NCBI GenBank assembly: GCA_000621985.1
Contig: JHWW01000014.1
Span: forward strand, 1 to 64,000
DNA: 64,000 bases
Source: Lachnospiraceae bacterium V9D3004
Lineage (GTDB): Bacteria > Bacillota > Clostridia > Lachnospirales > Lachnospiraceae
Reading direction: 5' to 3'
The notes beneath the pieces are model-generated. The model ran no database searches. It was given only the letters and a program-made list of their open reading frames with translations, and was not told the origin of the DNA. Of the stretch, positions 1 through 9,338 are shown piece by piece. The stretch's first letter is position 1. Each line of letters opens with the position of its first letter. A program made the position numbers and the translations under genes.

Positions 1-281
1 CCACAATGCTCCCAGTACCATACAACACCGGTGTCATAGTCCTCAACTTTGAAATCAGGACATTTAATCTTATCTTCTAACTTAAGCTCCGGCTCATATT
101 CGTAGTCTAAACCGTTATAATGTAGCGCATTAGCGATTATTATTTCTGTTTTACATTGTGGAGTACCACTGTGAAAATATCATACAAATTCTAGGTTCAC
201 AGCGTCGACAAGGGTAGTATTGAATAATCCGGTGCTGTAGGTTCTTCCGCCGGACAGGTGGCTCAAACAACTCCAGATTAT
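1..281 (-). pseudogene. Remnant of a helicase-associated PD-(D/E)XK nuclease domain (runs off left edge)
   Basis: Read leftward from position 179 to the edge, one frame is open and clearly protein-like. It contains TEIIIANAL, then YEYEPELKL, a PDF motif and WYWEHCG. That order (Glu helix, PDF, W-x-EH) resembles the nuclease domain found at the C-terminus of some UvrD/RecD-type helicases. Just upstream the same frame has a TGA at 182-180, and beyond it reads LVDAVNLEFV before further stops at 287-282. No start codon or ribosome binding site serves the open part. I therefore read it as the 3' part of a decayed gene whose end lies outside the window. A single-base change of CGA to TGA would explain the internal stop. 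The nuclease assignment is by motif only. Confidence 0.5.
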
Positions 282-325
282 TCACTAATGAGCAAGTGAC
301 ACAGTCTGTATCTCGCCATCCTCTT

Positions 326-826
326 TTACCAAAAAAAACCTATGCCAATCTGCTGTATCTGCGGATATGCGCGCCACTTAGTAGCTAATTCATATGTCTT
401 ATCGGAATAAGGTACAGCAACCATAGGTATGATTTCATCTAATAATTCACATGATGTCATAAGTTGACCAATTGATTCACGCATAAGGGAATATTCCTGA
501 TTGCTTTTGTTTGGTTTTCCTTTTTTACATTCAACATATAATCTCTTTCCATCTAAAAGAAAAACATTTACATCCCCAATCCCAGGAGATGAAGATATGA
601 TTATGTGCTCCGAATAACCACTTATACTATAAGTTCCCTGCCAGCGATCTGTATCACCATCTATTTTTTCACAGTTATTGTCACTCAAGAACTTCCGTAT
701 GTCAAAATGTACCTTATCACCTGTCTTTATCTGGGCGCCATCTATCGAAACTGTTACATCTTTTTTTGTCAATTTATTACGGATATAATACAATGCAACT
801 CTCAGGCTTACTTCTGCTTCCTGCAT
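326..826 (-). CDS. Small PD-(D/E)XK nuclease-like protein, last gene of the defence operon
   Basis: A 166-residue protein. The segment GIGDVNVFLLDGKRLYVECK carries the D-x(n)-E-x-K pattern of the PD-(D/E)XK fold (D85, E99, K101), followed by a helix with Gln121. It would be a DNA nuclease, but substrate and activity are inferred. It lies 51 bp downstream of the RelE-UvrD gene on the same strand and is probably co-transcribed. The reading frame ends just after a run of eight T (coding strand, 311-318). With one more T it would continue in a sensible frame (LVKEDGEIQTVSLAH) to a stop at 287-285. The C-terminus may thus be trimmed by a homopolymer indel, a sequencing error or slippage. Confidence 0.6.
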   Translation of the reverse strand: MQEAEVSLRVALYYIRNKLTKKDVTVSIDGAQIKTGDKVHFDIRKFLSDNNCEKIDGDTDRWQGTYSISGYSEHIIISSSPGIGDVNVFLLDGKRLYVECKKGKPNKSNQEYSLMRESIGQLMTSCELLDEIIPMVAVPYSDKTYELATKWRAYPQIQQIGIGFFW

Positions 827-877
827 AATATCTCCTTTATCATTACCAAAGTTTCATACCACAAAAATATACCTTCT

Positions 878-2971
878 CTATATAATCAGATTCGACATCG
901 TACCATAGCAGGTCACATAGGCTCCTGCTCTGGCTCTTGTCAGTGCCACATAGAGCAGGCACTTCTCTTCCGTCTCGAACTCTTCCAGCGATATATCATC
1001 CGAAAAGTCACTACGGACTCCGTTCGGAAGAGCTTTGTTGTTTACTCCGGCAGCAAAGATATAATTGAACTCAAGACCCTTTACTCTATGCATTGTGGCG
1101 ATACGCACTTCATCTCTGGAACGATCATCAACCTTGTTCGTTGTGATCTCGAACACATCGATCCCGTTATTCCTCAATCCGTCTTTGTAGCCGTTTATCA
1201 GCTTATGAGTTCTTGCAACGAGGCAGATATCCTTTCTCGGAATGCCTGCTGCCTCAAGGTCTTTGATCTCCTTCACGATAAACTCCAGCTCTTCCTCCGG
1301 AGTATTAAACTTCTGGATCACCGGCTTTTCACCGTGAGTCAGAGACTGGCAGTTATCGCCGTCATCATATTCTTCATCCATATCATCGAACGACACGCCC
1401 TTAAGGAGTCCGAAAGCATACTTTCTGATTTCCTCAGTTGTCCTGTAATTGATGCGAAGCTTTCTTGCCCTGCCGCGTACATTGATACCGCACTTGGAGA
1501 GAATCGCCTTATTACGATAGATTCTCTGGTGAGCATCGCCGACGATAAAGATATCATTTTTATGTGCCTCTCCTGCCAGAGCACGGATCAGCCTGAATGC
1601 ACTCGGACTGAGATCCTGTCCCTCATCCACGATGATGCTTTCATATCTTCCGGCGGAGAATTGCTTCTCCAGAATGATACGGCACTCATACATAGCAAAC
1701 TCTGAATCACGAAGCTTCTTCTCATCCATGAGGTTCATGTATTCTTCAAATACACCCCACACCTTCATACGTTTGATTCGGTCAAGCCGAAGACCTCTTC
1801 CGATACGGGATGCTTTAATATATTTCTCTTTCGTATAAGCTTCCTGTGCCTGCACAACCTTGATCCACTCATCAATGTAGAAGTTCTTGGTATAATCAAG
1901 TGATCCGCCGGCCTGTGCAATAGCATCATCCCAGATCTTATCAAGCTCATCTCCATAAGAGATGTTGTACTCATACCCCTGATCCCGAAGGAATGAAGCC
2001 ACCCAGGCATCAAGGTTTATGACCTCTATCTTCTTCATCTGATCCATGGATGCGATCTTACGAAGGTTTTCCCGGATATCATCAGCCAGATTCCTGGTGT
2101 ATGTTGTGAAAAGAACTCTCTTACCCAAAGGAAGATCTGATGCCAGTCTCTTCGCCCTATGCATAGCTACGACAGTTTTACCGGTACCGGCTCCGCCCAA
2201 CACTCTTGCGGGACCCGAATAATCTCTGTTCACGATCTTTCTCTGTGTCGGATGAAGGAAGATCCTCCATTTTTCAAGAGGCTCTGCCATAATGCGTTTC
2301 AGTTCCTCTTCGCCATCCACAATGACAAAAGACTTCTTGCTGGAATCCGACTGAAGAGCTGCAGCAAAATCATCTTCCTTAACCAGCTCTGCTTCATCTT
2401 CATACAGAGTCTCAATCACTTCATCGTAATCGAAACCATGAGCCACCCATTCCAGCCCTTCGTATGCATCCTCCGGAATGCTCTTTTTCATCGCATAGAA
2501 CTCATCCATGGTCTCAATACTCTTGATCATTGGAATCTGTTCCTCCGGAAGTCCCATACGGATCAACTGATCATCTGTGTAAGCAGCAAAGATCGTCTCC
2601 TTCTCTACCTGCTTTTCGACAGCCACTTCCTGAACATCAAATACCTGAACACCACCCGTGACCTTATTGATGGAGCACTTCTTGCGTTTTGCCCACGCAT
2701 AAGCTTCATCGTGATGATCTACCCAGAGAAGCATGTACACATTCGTATCTGGGCATCTGACCACGATAGCCCTGTATGTATCATCAATACGGACAGAACA
2801 TATATTCTTATCAATACCTTCATCAATCTTTTCATAATTGATTCCGGGAGAATTTGGATTGGTACGGAACTTATTGAAAAACTCCGTCGCTTTTCCCTGC
2901 TTTTGCTTCGGTAGTGATGCAAAAGAGGTTAGAAAATCCGTTGAAATCGCAACCATGGGCTTATCCATCAT
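878..2971 (-). CDS. UvrD/Rep-type SF1 helicase with N-terminal RelE-like domain
   Basis: A 697-residue protein. Residues 1-100 resemble a RelE/ParE-superfamily fold: a compact alpha/beta stretch ending in SVRIDDTYRAIVVR and LLWVDHHDEAYAWA. The rest is a superfamily 1A helicase: HPTQRKIV, Walker A GGAGTGKT near residue 260, IIVDEGQDLSP as Walker B, NYRTTEEI, ATMHRVKGLEF and VALTRAR at the C-terminus. The start overlaps the stop of the upstream giant helicase gene by 4 bp (ATGA) behind GGAGGTGAAGG, so the two are translationally coupled. Such RelE-fused UvrD proteins recur in bacterial accessory regions, but I do not know a defined role. In this operon it probably unwinds or tracks DNA. Whether the RelE-like part cleaves RNA is unknown. 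Confidence 0.8.
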   Translation of the reverse strand: MMDKPMVAISTDFLTSFASLPKQKQGKATEFFNKFRTNPNSPGINYEKIDEGIDKNICSVRIDDTYRAIVVRCPDTNVYMLLWVDHHDEAYAWAKRKKCSINKVTGGVQVFDVQEVAVEKQVEKETIFAAYTDDQLIRMGLPEEQIPMIKSIETMDEFYAMKKSIPEDAYEGLEWVAHGFDYDEVIETLYEDEAELVKEDDFAAALQSDSSKKSFVIVDGEEELKRIMAEPLEKWRIFLHPTQRKIVNRDYSGPARVLGGAGTGKTVVAMHRAKRLASDLPLGKRVLFTTYTRNLADDIRENLRKIASMDQMKKIEVINLDAWVASFLRDQGYEYNISYGDELDKIWDDAIAQAGGSLDYTKNFYIDEWIKVVQAQEAYTKEKYIKASRIGRGLRLDRIKRMKVWGVFEEYMNLMDEKKLRDSEFAMYECRIILEKQFSAGRYESIIVDEGQDLSPSAFRLIRALAGEAHKNDIFIVGDAHQRIYRNKAILSKCGINVRGRARKLRINYRTTEEIRKYAFGLLKGVSFDDMDEEYDDGDNCQSLTHGEKPVIQKFNTPEEELEFIVKEIKDLEAAGIPRKDICLVARTHKLINGYKDGLRNNGIDVFEITTNKVDDRSRDEVRIATMHRVKGLEFNYIFAAGVNNKALPNGVRSDFSDDISLEEFETEEKCLLYVALTRARAGAYVTCYGTMSNLII

Positions 2972-5900
2972 CCTTCACCTCCAAATTTGTCTATAGTCAG
3001 TTTTTCGTTCGTCAAAAGGACTGTCCATCCTTCATGTTTGAATACTTCTGCATATTCTTCCTGTTCAGGCAACAGCAGGACTACCATCTTTTCCGTCCAC
3101 GCCATAGATGCCTCGCCGATTACTGCTCCGTTCTTATTGCTTTCGAGCTCGTAACCAACCTCATCCGGTGCCGGAATATGATTCTTCATCATCTCTGTAG
3201 CGCAAGCCTTCTCGACATCATCCAGATAATCGTAGATGTCTTCCCAACCGCTCATATCGGTATCAACTACTGTTCCGCCCGGTGTACTGTCTACATCAGT
3301 TCCGGTGTGGTCATCCGGGATCAAAGCTGTATAAATTGAAGCTGCGATACCCTTTCTGGTCATGAACAATGCATCACCGATAAACTGCATATTGTTGGAG
3401 AAGCTCAAAAAGCCATTCCAGTCCTTGTTGTAGTTATCCGTGCGACTGTCATTATCATTCAGGATCGCGAGCACCCGTATTGGTGCATCCATCTTCTTAT
3501 CCCGATCATCCATGGAAAGCATTGAGTAAACCCACATATTACCCAGAGTCTGTCTCGGCTCCCACATACCGTAGATAGCCTTACCGTATTCATATATCCT
3601 TCTCAGGCTGTCCATGCTCTTATATGCGCTGTCCCAGTCTGTAACCTGGACATTATAAGCGTCCTGCTTATCCATCAATGTGTAATCCAGCACAGAGAAC
3701 GCAAACGCTTTGGCATGAACGGTAAAGAGTTCCTCAGCATTTGAACGGCTCAGGTACTCAATGAGCAGTTCAAACGGACTCTTCTCTGCCGGAAGCAGAT
3801 CCTGCGCATTCATAGCCTTCACATAGGACATATACATCTTGGAACCATTCGGCAACTTGTCATACAGCCATGTATCGGTCTTGTAGTCTCCCTTTGATTT
3901 GAAGACTTCCTGCACATCGTTATAGGAAAGAGACCATACCCTGTACTTACCGCTTTGAATGATTGCCATACGCTTCAGGAAATCATCTGCCACATTGTCT
4001 TTATGGAAGGTAAATCCATCCGTAAATACAGCCACCGGCTTCTGCGATCCGGTTGTACGCACAGGCCATAAGACAAAGTCCGGACGGCATTTCACCGCCA
4101 CACCTTCGGCGGTTCCAAAATCTACCTGAGGCTCAATATCCCAGGTGCATTCACCTATCTTTAAGGAATAACCTTCCTTCTCGTTAACCAGCTTCTTATT
4201 AACGGATACCATCCTGTTCACAGATCCCAGACGATTTAATGCCTCCAGGAACTGACGCTCCAACTCGCTCCCGATAAGCGGATTCGTATCAATCAGGGAC
4301 AGATTCTTGATCTTCTGAAGATTGCCCTGACCTGACAGAATACTTTTGAACATGGATAACGCCGCACGCCTTGAAATCTCACCGATATGCTGGCTCTGCC
4401 TGTAGGCATACAAACATTTGTAGCATCCATCCTTGCTCTCATAATCTTTGCAAGTACACTTTTCCATCGTATCCACGGCAAGTTGCATAACATCAATCAT
4501 GCCATGCTTGTCGTTCATCAGCTGACGCAGATACCCTGTTCCTCCCGGAACTGTATCGTAAATAACTAGATACTGATTCTTGTAATCGGCATCTGGAACG
4601 GGAACCTCACTTACTGTAGCCGCCAGATGATCAATATTACCGAACTTCTTTTTCATTCCCAGCATGAATGCCGCAACAAAGGATTCCACTCTCACATTAG
4701 AAGTATCCAGAGACGTGGACGGAACGAGGATACGGATAGCCTCAGTCGTAAACTGTCTATAAAGGAACAGACACTCCTCATACATCTGCTGAATAGGATT
4801 CGTATTAGCATCCTTTATTACACGACAGAATCTGGTATGCTGAGGTGGTTTATTAGGAAGCTGGATTTTTCCACAGAATTTGCATATTGTAAAGCCCTTG
4901 CGAACAGCTTCTTCTCCTGCGACAAAAATTTTCTCACCACTCAGATCTTTTTCGCCAAAGTTGATTTCCCGCATGGTAGCCTTCTTAACGAACTCATATC
5001 CAAACGGAAACTCTGCATTATCCATCCGGTACGCAGGCTCTATATACTTGTCATCTTCAACTTCCACCAACATTTCCTTGTTATAGAACTTGGCGGTACG
5101 GTCATCGCTGTCTTCGCTGTTCACGCTGTCCTTGTATCTCATGTTGGAGTACACCATCTGTACCTTCAGCATAGGACGTACTTGACCGGCATCTCCCCAT
5201 CCGGGACTTCCACATTTATCACAGGCGATATGTGGCTTACTAGAATTTTCTAGTTCTGCATGCGAACAATTCGGGCACAGTCTCCATCTTTCAATTTTTG
5301 TTGTATTAATATCCACCTGGTCAATATTCAGTTTTTTCCCTCCGGCATAAAAACTATTCAGCGGAGCAAATTCACTAATAGCAGCTGATGCCGAACGATT
5401 AAATTCATATATGTATTTCTCACTTTTAGGCTTTTCATCTTCTTCCAAAGGTTCTGTACGTAAAAGGATTGCCTTTAATACTATACCCGCCTCAGGGAAT
5501 GCGTAATTTGGCAACAATCCCTGATCAGACATGAACTCAAAGGTGTTTCTCTCATTTATGTCATGAACCACCCTTCCAAGAGCAGCCTTTTCACTTCGAA
5601 GATCTGACATTTCCTCATCATAAGAAGAATCCTTTGGCTTGTTTTTCAATTGCTTAATCATAGAATCCAATTCTTCAATATTTAACTGAATTGTTTTTTT
5701 ATGTTCCTTTATGATTCGAAACTCTTCAAATATTCTGCTATGAAGAGTCTCACCACCTTGACCGTCACCCATCGCAAAGCGGGTAATCTCCTTCTTTGCA
5801 TTCTCATCCAAACCATCTTCTCCGTTTGCACTGGCATTGAACGTCTGAATAAATGTACGAACCAACTTAGACAAGTTGTCCTGAACATATTTCAGATAAT

Positions 5901-8900
5901 TAAATGGAAATCTCTTCTTATTCTTGCTATCCAAAGTTGTCAAAATCTGATTCAGTTTAGGCGGTATCTCTGCCTTTCCAGTCTTCACCCATGAATCCAT
6001 ACAGTATGCCATAAACTGCCTTACCAAAACTGAAGTAGCCTTAAGGAATATCCTTGGAGGTTCCACACTACCGGTAATCATCTCTTTAGGCTCCGCATAG
6101 AAGTAGAGATCATGTGGTCTTGCATTTGCCACTGCAATAACTAAAGAATTACCATCTGTTCTACCCCCTCGACCAGCTCTCTGAGCATACTGTGCCTGTG
6201 CCGGAGGTATTGAACACATTACTACCGTGGACAGATCACCAATGTCAATACCCATTTCAAGAGTAGGTGTACATGAAAGAAGGTTTGCATCCCAGGGCAT
6301 CTGCGCTTTATTATTCTTCTTAAAAATGCGCTCCAATTCTTCTCTCGCTTCTCTTTCCAAGAGTCCGGTATGCTCCCTTGCAACGACACGCACCATTTCA
6401 CCATTGCTATAGAGTTTCCCATAGAAATCAAGACCTTCATCCGTAGTTTCCACATAATGACCATAACAAGCAGTACGCAAACAGCACATTTCATCTGTAC
6501 TGTGCTGATTCTTCTTTGCTACAGTTATCTTGTTACCACAGATATCACAGACCATCTGAACCGTATCACGGCTGACGATAGTTTTCTCATAGCTGATTCC
6601 CCATGCTGGGATATCATCTGGTCCTTTTAACCTGTCAACAGTTCCCATTTTAGTCAATTCATCCAGTATAACAGGTAAAATTATCTCACAATCAACTTCA
6701 CTTTTTATTACTGATAAATATTTACTAATCCACTTTCCATACCATGAGCGTCTGGACACATCATCGAAAAACCAATTCTTCTTTGCTTTTCCTCCAACAG
6801 TTATAAATTTAGGTGCATTTCTTCCTTCACGCATACCAGGCAGCCACTTGTTATCACGGTAAACATACTTGTTCCCACCATTTTCCACATATGAATTATA
6901 AATAGGGTTAGAAAATGCGCCGTTCTGCTTCATGGTAAGGAGAACACCCATGATCATCCGCTCACACTCTTCCTCACTCAGGCCATCCAGTAGACCATGC
7001 TCGCTGATTACTCTGTCAAGAATTCTCTTTGCAGCTCCATCCAGATAAAAAGCTGTCACACAGCAACCTGACTTTTCCAAAGAGCGACCGATACGGGCAG
7101 ACATGCCAAACTCCAGCATCATTTCATATTCCGCCCTCTTAGTAACAGACTCCATAAAACCGACTCCATCTTTATCCGCGATCCATACACCTTTACTGAT
7201 CAGTTTGTCGTATCCTCTCATCCATGTAAGAGAAGGTGCCGCGAAGTAAGACAGAAACTTTTCATTTCCCATCTCTTCTTTCCAATACTGTACGCATTCT
7301 TCCGTGAAGTCCTTCAGTGACTTCTCCTCTTCCTGCTGCATGGAATACTGCTGCATGGCAGTTCTAAGTCCGAATCTCCACGTCCTTGAATTGTAGAATC
7401 CGGCATGGTGAGATGCATCCTGCACATTATCCGTGAAAGCAAGTAACTTCTTGTCATCATTAAAGTGTGACGCGTAAAGCTCTGATACACTCGCACTGAT
7501 TGCTGTAGCGCTTCTTACACCCATGATGGCAAGTCCGCCACGGCTTCCGCAGAACGGGCACACGAAATTCTTTCCTCTTCCTGATCCGGCTGTTTCCGGC
7601 TGGAATGACCATACCGGGAATGTCCTGTATCCATTGCTGGAAAGCTGGCCTTCACGTTCTTCCAGTGAAAGCTCCATATCCTCAGGAGAAAGCACTTGCC
7701 TCTCATCGGGAGTTACCTCTGCGCTCTCATCCTTCAAGTGAGGGAATATAATCCTGATCCTCTTATCGCAGTCAAAGTACAGGTTATAGAATGTGGAAAG
7801 GTCACCAAGCTCGATACTTCCCATCTCATTTACAACAGTAGCCCATCCCGTCTCACCACAGTCACGGCAGTTTACAACCGGCAGATAATGCTTTGCTTGC
7901 ATCTCATTCAGATCGGATGCAATGGCAAAATCGATATCTTTATCATCTACCTTCGCCATCAAACGACGAAGCTCTCTTACCCATACCTGCACTTGTACTG
8001 TCAGGAACGGGTGCAGTTTTCCCTTTGAATCATAAGTTCTCGCATGTGATATAAGTGCATACAAAGCTTCTAAAGCAGAAGAAGCTTCTTCTCCAAGCTC
8101 TGCAAACTCGCGAAACCTTTCCTCCAGTTCTTTTGCTGTTCCACTGCTTTGTCTGTACTGTCCCTTCGCTCTTGTAATCAGCTCGCGGAATACACTGTGC
8201 TGTTTTAAGATAGTACCCAGCTTTACTCTCTCATCAACACTTGATAAATCTTCACCCTTGTAATCTTCGATCCACGCTTCCGCCGCTGTATGCAGATATT
8301 TATCCATATCATCCTGAAGAACAAGTGAATCAAGTTTCTTCGCCATTTCCCTGTCGGGGATCTGGAAATACTCCACTTCTTCTCCGGCAAAATATTCTTC
8401 CGGAGAAAGCCTGTCCTCTGTAACAATAGAATCTTCCTCGAACACCTCTCCAAAGATGTCCTCAGCATAGTTACGGATATTGCCGTTACTTTCTTCTCCA
8501 CCCATTGTTGCAGATGTTCCGATACAACAGAGATGTCCCGGCAGGATATTCAAGCGCACCTTCAGTCTCCTGAGCAGGCACGCCAGATCAGTACCCTGAG
8601 CACCATCAAAGGTATGAAGCTCATCAACTACGATATACTTTAAAGTCTCCGGCTGATTCCACTTCCACAGTTCCGCATCCTTCGGTCGGACAAGCAGATA
8701 ATCCAGCATCTTGTAGTTCGTCATCAGAATATCCGGAGGAGACGCAAGAAGCGTTTCATGATCCGTGATAACCTTATCCGGCATCATCATCTTAGTCGCA
8801 TTCTTCTCTTGACCACCGACATACATACCGACACGGACTTTTGCTTCCTTAAGCTCCGAACTGCTGTTGATCAGTTCAGCCATACGTTTTGCCTGATCAG

Positions 8901-9309
8901 CAGCAAGAGCATTCATGGGATAAATAATAAGTGCTTTGATACCGTTCTCACCACGATGCCTATAGCAATACTCCAAGATAGGGTACAGGAAACACTCCGT
9001 CTTACCGGAACCGGTTCCCGTAGCCACAAGTGTTGACCGTCCGTCTTCACCGGTCAGTCTGCTGAATGCTTTCTGCTGATGAACATATGGCGTATACACC
9101 TGATGAATGGACTGAAAGATATTCTCTGCTCCATCAGCCACACGGAAAGGAAGCCTTACCGCTACATATGGTTCGTGAAAGACTTTCTTTGGCTCCGACA
9201 ACATATTCCTGAGTGAATCCTTAAATACCAGATTCGTTATCGGAAATGTCGTTTCAATGTAATCTTTTAGGCCGCTTTGTATCTGTCCTGCCAGAACTGA
9301 TGGAATCAT
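2968..9309 (-). CDS. Giant SF2 helicase with DUF1998 zinc domain and C-terminal nuclease-like domain (DrmA/DrmB-like fusion)
   Basis: A 2113-residue protein. N-terminal SF2 motor: Walker A ATGTGSGKTE near residues 96-105, VVDELHTF near 228-235, TSATMGG, then a second RecA lobe with TLEMGIDIGDLS and QRAGRGGR. A Cys-rich region follows (LCPNC...CDKCGSPGWGD, ICKFCG...FC). Then comes a DUF1998/MrfA-type zinc-binding block, YDTVPGGTGYLRQL...CTCKDYESKDGCYKCLY. After that, SELERQFLEAL...CRPDFVLWP...VAVFTDGFTFH...YRVWSL resembles a Vsr-like PD-(D/E)XK fold. In DISARM the helicase (DrmA) and DUF1998 protein (DrmB) are separate chains; here both activities are on one chain, which is my inference from domain order. 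It overlaps the downstream gene by 4 bp and sits 29 bp after the DUF2971 gene. A central AT-rich stretch (about 5.3-6.8 kb) contrasts with both ends. Confidence 0.82.
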   Translation of the reverse strand: MIPSVLAGQIQSGLKDYIETTFPITNLVFKDSLRNMLSEPKKVFHEPYVAVRLPFRVADGAENIFQSIHQVYTPYVHQQKAFSRLTGEDGRSTLVATGTGSGKTECFLYPILEYCYRHRGENGIKALIIYPMNALAADQAKRMAELINSSSELKEAKVRVGMYVGGQEKNATKMMMPDKVITDHETLLASPPDILMTNYKMLDYLLVRPKDAELWKWNQPETLKYIVVDELHTFDGAQGTDLACLLRRLKVRLNILPGHLCCIGTSATMGGEESNGNIRNYAEDIFGEVFEEDSIVTEDRLSPEEYFAGEEVEYFQIPDREMAKKLDSLVLQDDMDKYLHTAAEAWIEDYKGEDLSSVDERVKLGTILKQHSVFRELITRAKGQYRQSSGTAKELEERFREFAELGEEASSALEALYALISHARTYDSKGKLHPFLTVQVQVWVRELRRLMAKVDDKDIDFAIASDLNEMQAKHYLPVVNCRDCGETGWATVVNEMGSIELGDLSTFYNLYFDCDKRIRIIFPHLKDESAEVTPDERQVLSPEDMELSLEEREGQLSSNGYRTFPVWSFQPETAGSGRGKNFVCPFCGSRGGLAIMGVRSATAISASVSELYASHFNDDKKLLAFTDNVQDASHHAGFYNSRTWRFGLRTAMQQYSMQQEEEKSLKDFTEECVQYWKEEMGNEKFLSYFAAPSLTWMRGYDKLISKGVWIADKDGVGFMESVTKRAEYEMMLEFGMSARIGRSLEKSGCCVTAFYLDGAAKRILDRVISEHGLLDGLSEEECERMIMGVLLTMKQNGAFSNPIYNSYVENGGNKYVYRDNKWLPGMREGRNAPKFITVGGKAKKNWFFDDVSRRSWYGKWISKYLSVIKSEVDCEIILPVILDELTKMGTVDRLKGPDDIPAWGISYEKTIVSRDTVQMVCDICGNKITVAKKNQHSTDEMCCLRTACYGHYVETTDEGLDFYGKLYSNGEMVRVVAREHTGLLEREAREELERIFKKNNKAQMPWDANLLSCTPTLEMGIDIGDLSTVVMCSIPPAQAQYAQRAGRGGRTDGNSLVIAVANARPHDLYFYAEPKEMITGSVEPPRIFLKATSVLVRQFMAYCMDSWVKTGKAEIPPKLNQILTTLDSKNKKRFPFNYLKYVQDNLSKLVRTFIQTFNASANGEDGLDENAKKEITRFAMGDGQGGETLHSRIFEEFRIIKEHKKTIQLNIEELDSMIKQLKNKPKDSSYDEEMSDLRSEKAALGRVVHDINERNTFEFMSDQGLLPNYAFPEAGIVLKAILLRTEPLEEDEKPKSEKYIYEFNRSASAAISEFAPLNSFYAGGKKLNIDQVDINTTKIERWRLCPNCSHAELENSSKPHIACDKCGSPGWGDAGQVRPMLKVQMVYSNMRYKDSVNSEDSDDRTAKFYNKEMLVEVEDDKYIEPAYRMDNAEFPFGYEFVKKATMREINFGEKDLSGEKIFVAGEEAVRKGFTICKFCGKIQLPNKPPQHTRFCRVIKDANTNPIQQMYEECLFLYRQFTTEAIRILVPSTSLDTSNVRVESFVAAFMLGMKKKFGNIDHLAATVSEVPVPDADYKNQYLVIYDTVPGGTGYLRQLMNDKHGMIDVMQLAVDTMEKCTCKDYESKDGCYKCLYAYRQSQHIGEISRRAALSMFKSILSGQGNLQKIKNLSLIDTNPLIGSELERQFLEALNRLGSVNRMVSVNKKLVNEKEGYSLKIGECTWDIEPQVDFGTAEGVAVKCRPDFVLWPVRTTGSQKPVAVFTDGFTFHKDNVADDFLKRMAIIQSGKYRVWSLSYNDVQEVFKSKGDYKTDTWLYDKLPNGSKMYMSYVKAMNAQDLLPAEKSPFELLIEYLSRSNAEELFTVHAKAFAFSVLDYTLMDKQDAYNVQVTDWDSAYKSMDSLRRIYEYGKAIYGMWEPRQTLGNMWVYSMLSMDDRDKKMDAPIRVLAILNDNDSRTDNYNKDWNGFLSFSNNMQFIGDALFMTRKGIAASIYTALIPDDHTGTDVDSTPGGTVVDTDMSGWEDIYDYLDDVEKACATEMMKNHIPAPDEVGYELESNKNGAVIGEASMAWTEKMVVLLLPEQEEYAEVFKHEGWTVLLTNEKLTIDKFGGEG

Positions 9310-9338
9310 AGCCTACCCTCCTGTACCCTTTCAATTTT

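Noticed and set aside
605-1705. 366-residue open frame on the plus strand
   Set aside because: It lies opposite the RelE-UvrD gene, lacks a ribosome site and shows no domain; it is a shadow frame.
2159-2914. 251-residue plus-strand frame
   Set aside because: Antisense to the same helicase with no recognisable motif; the minus-strand protein explains the region fully.
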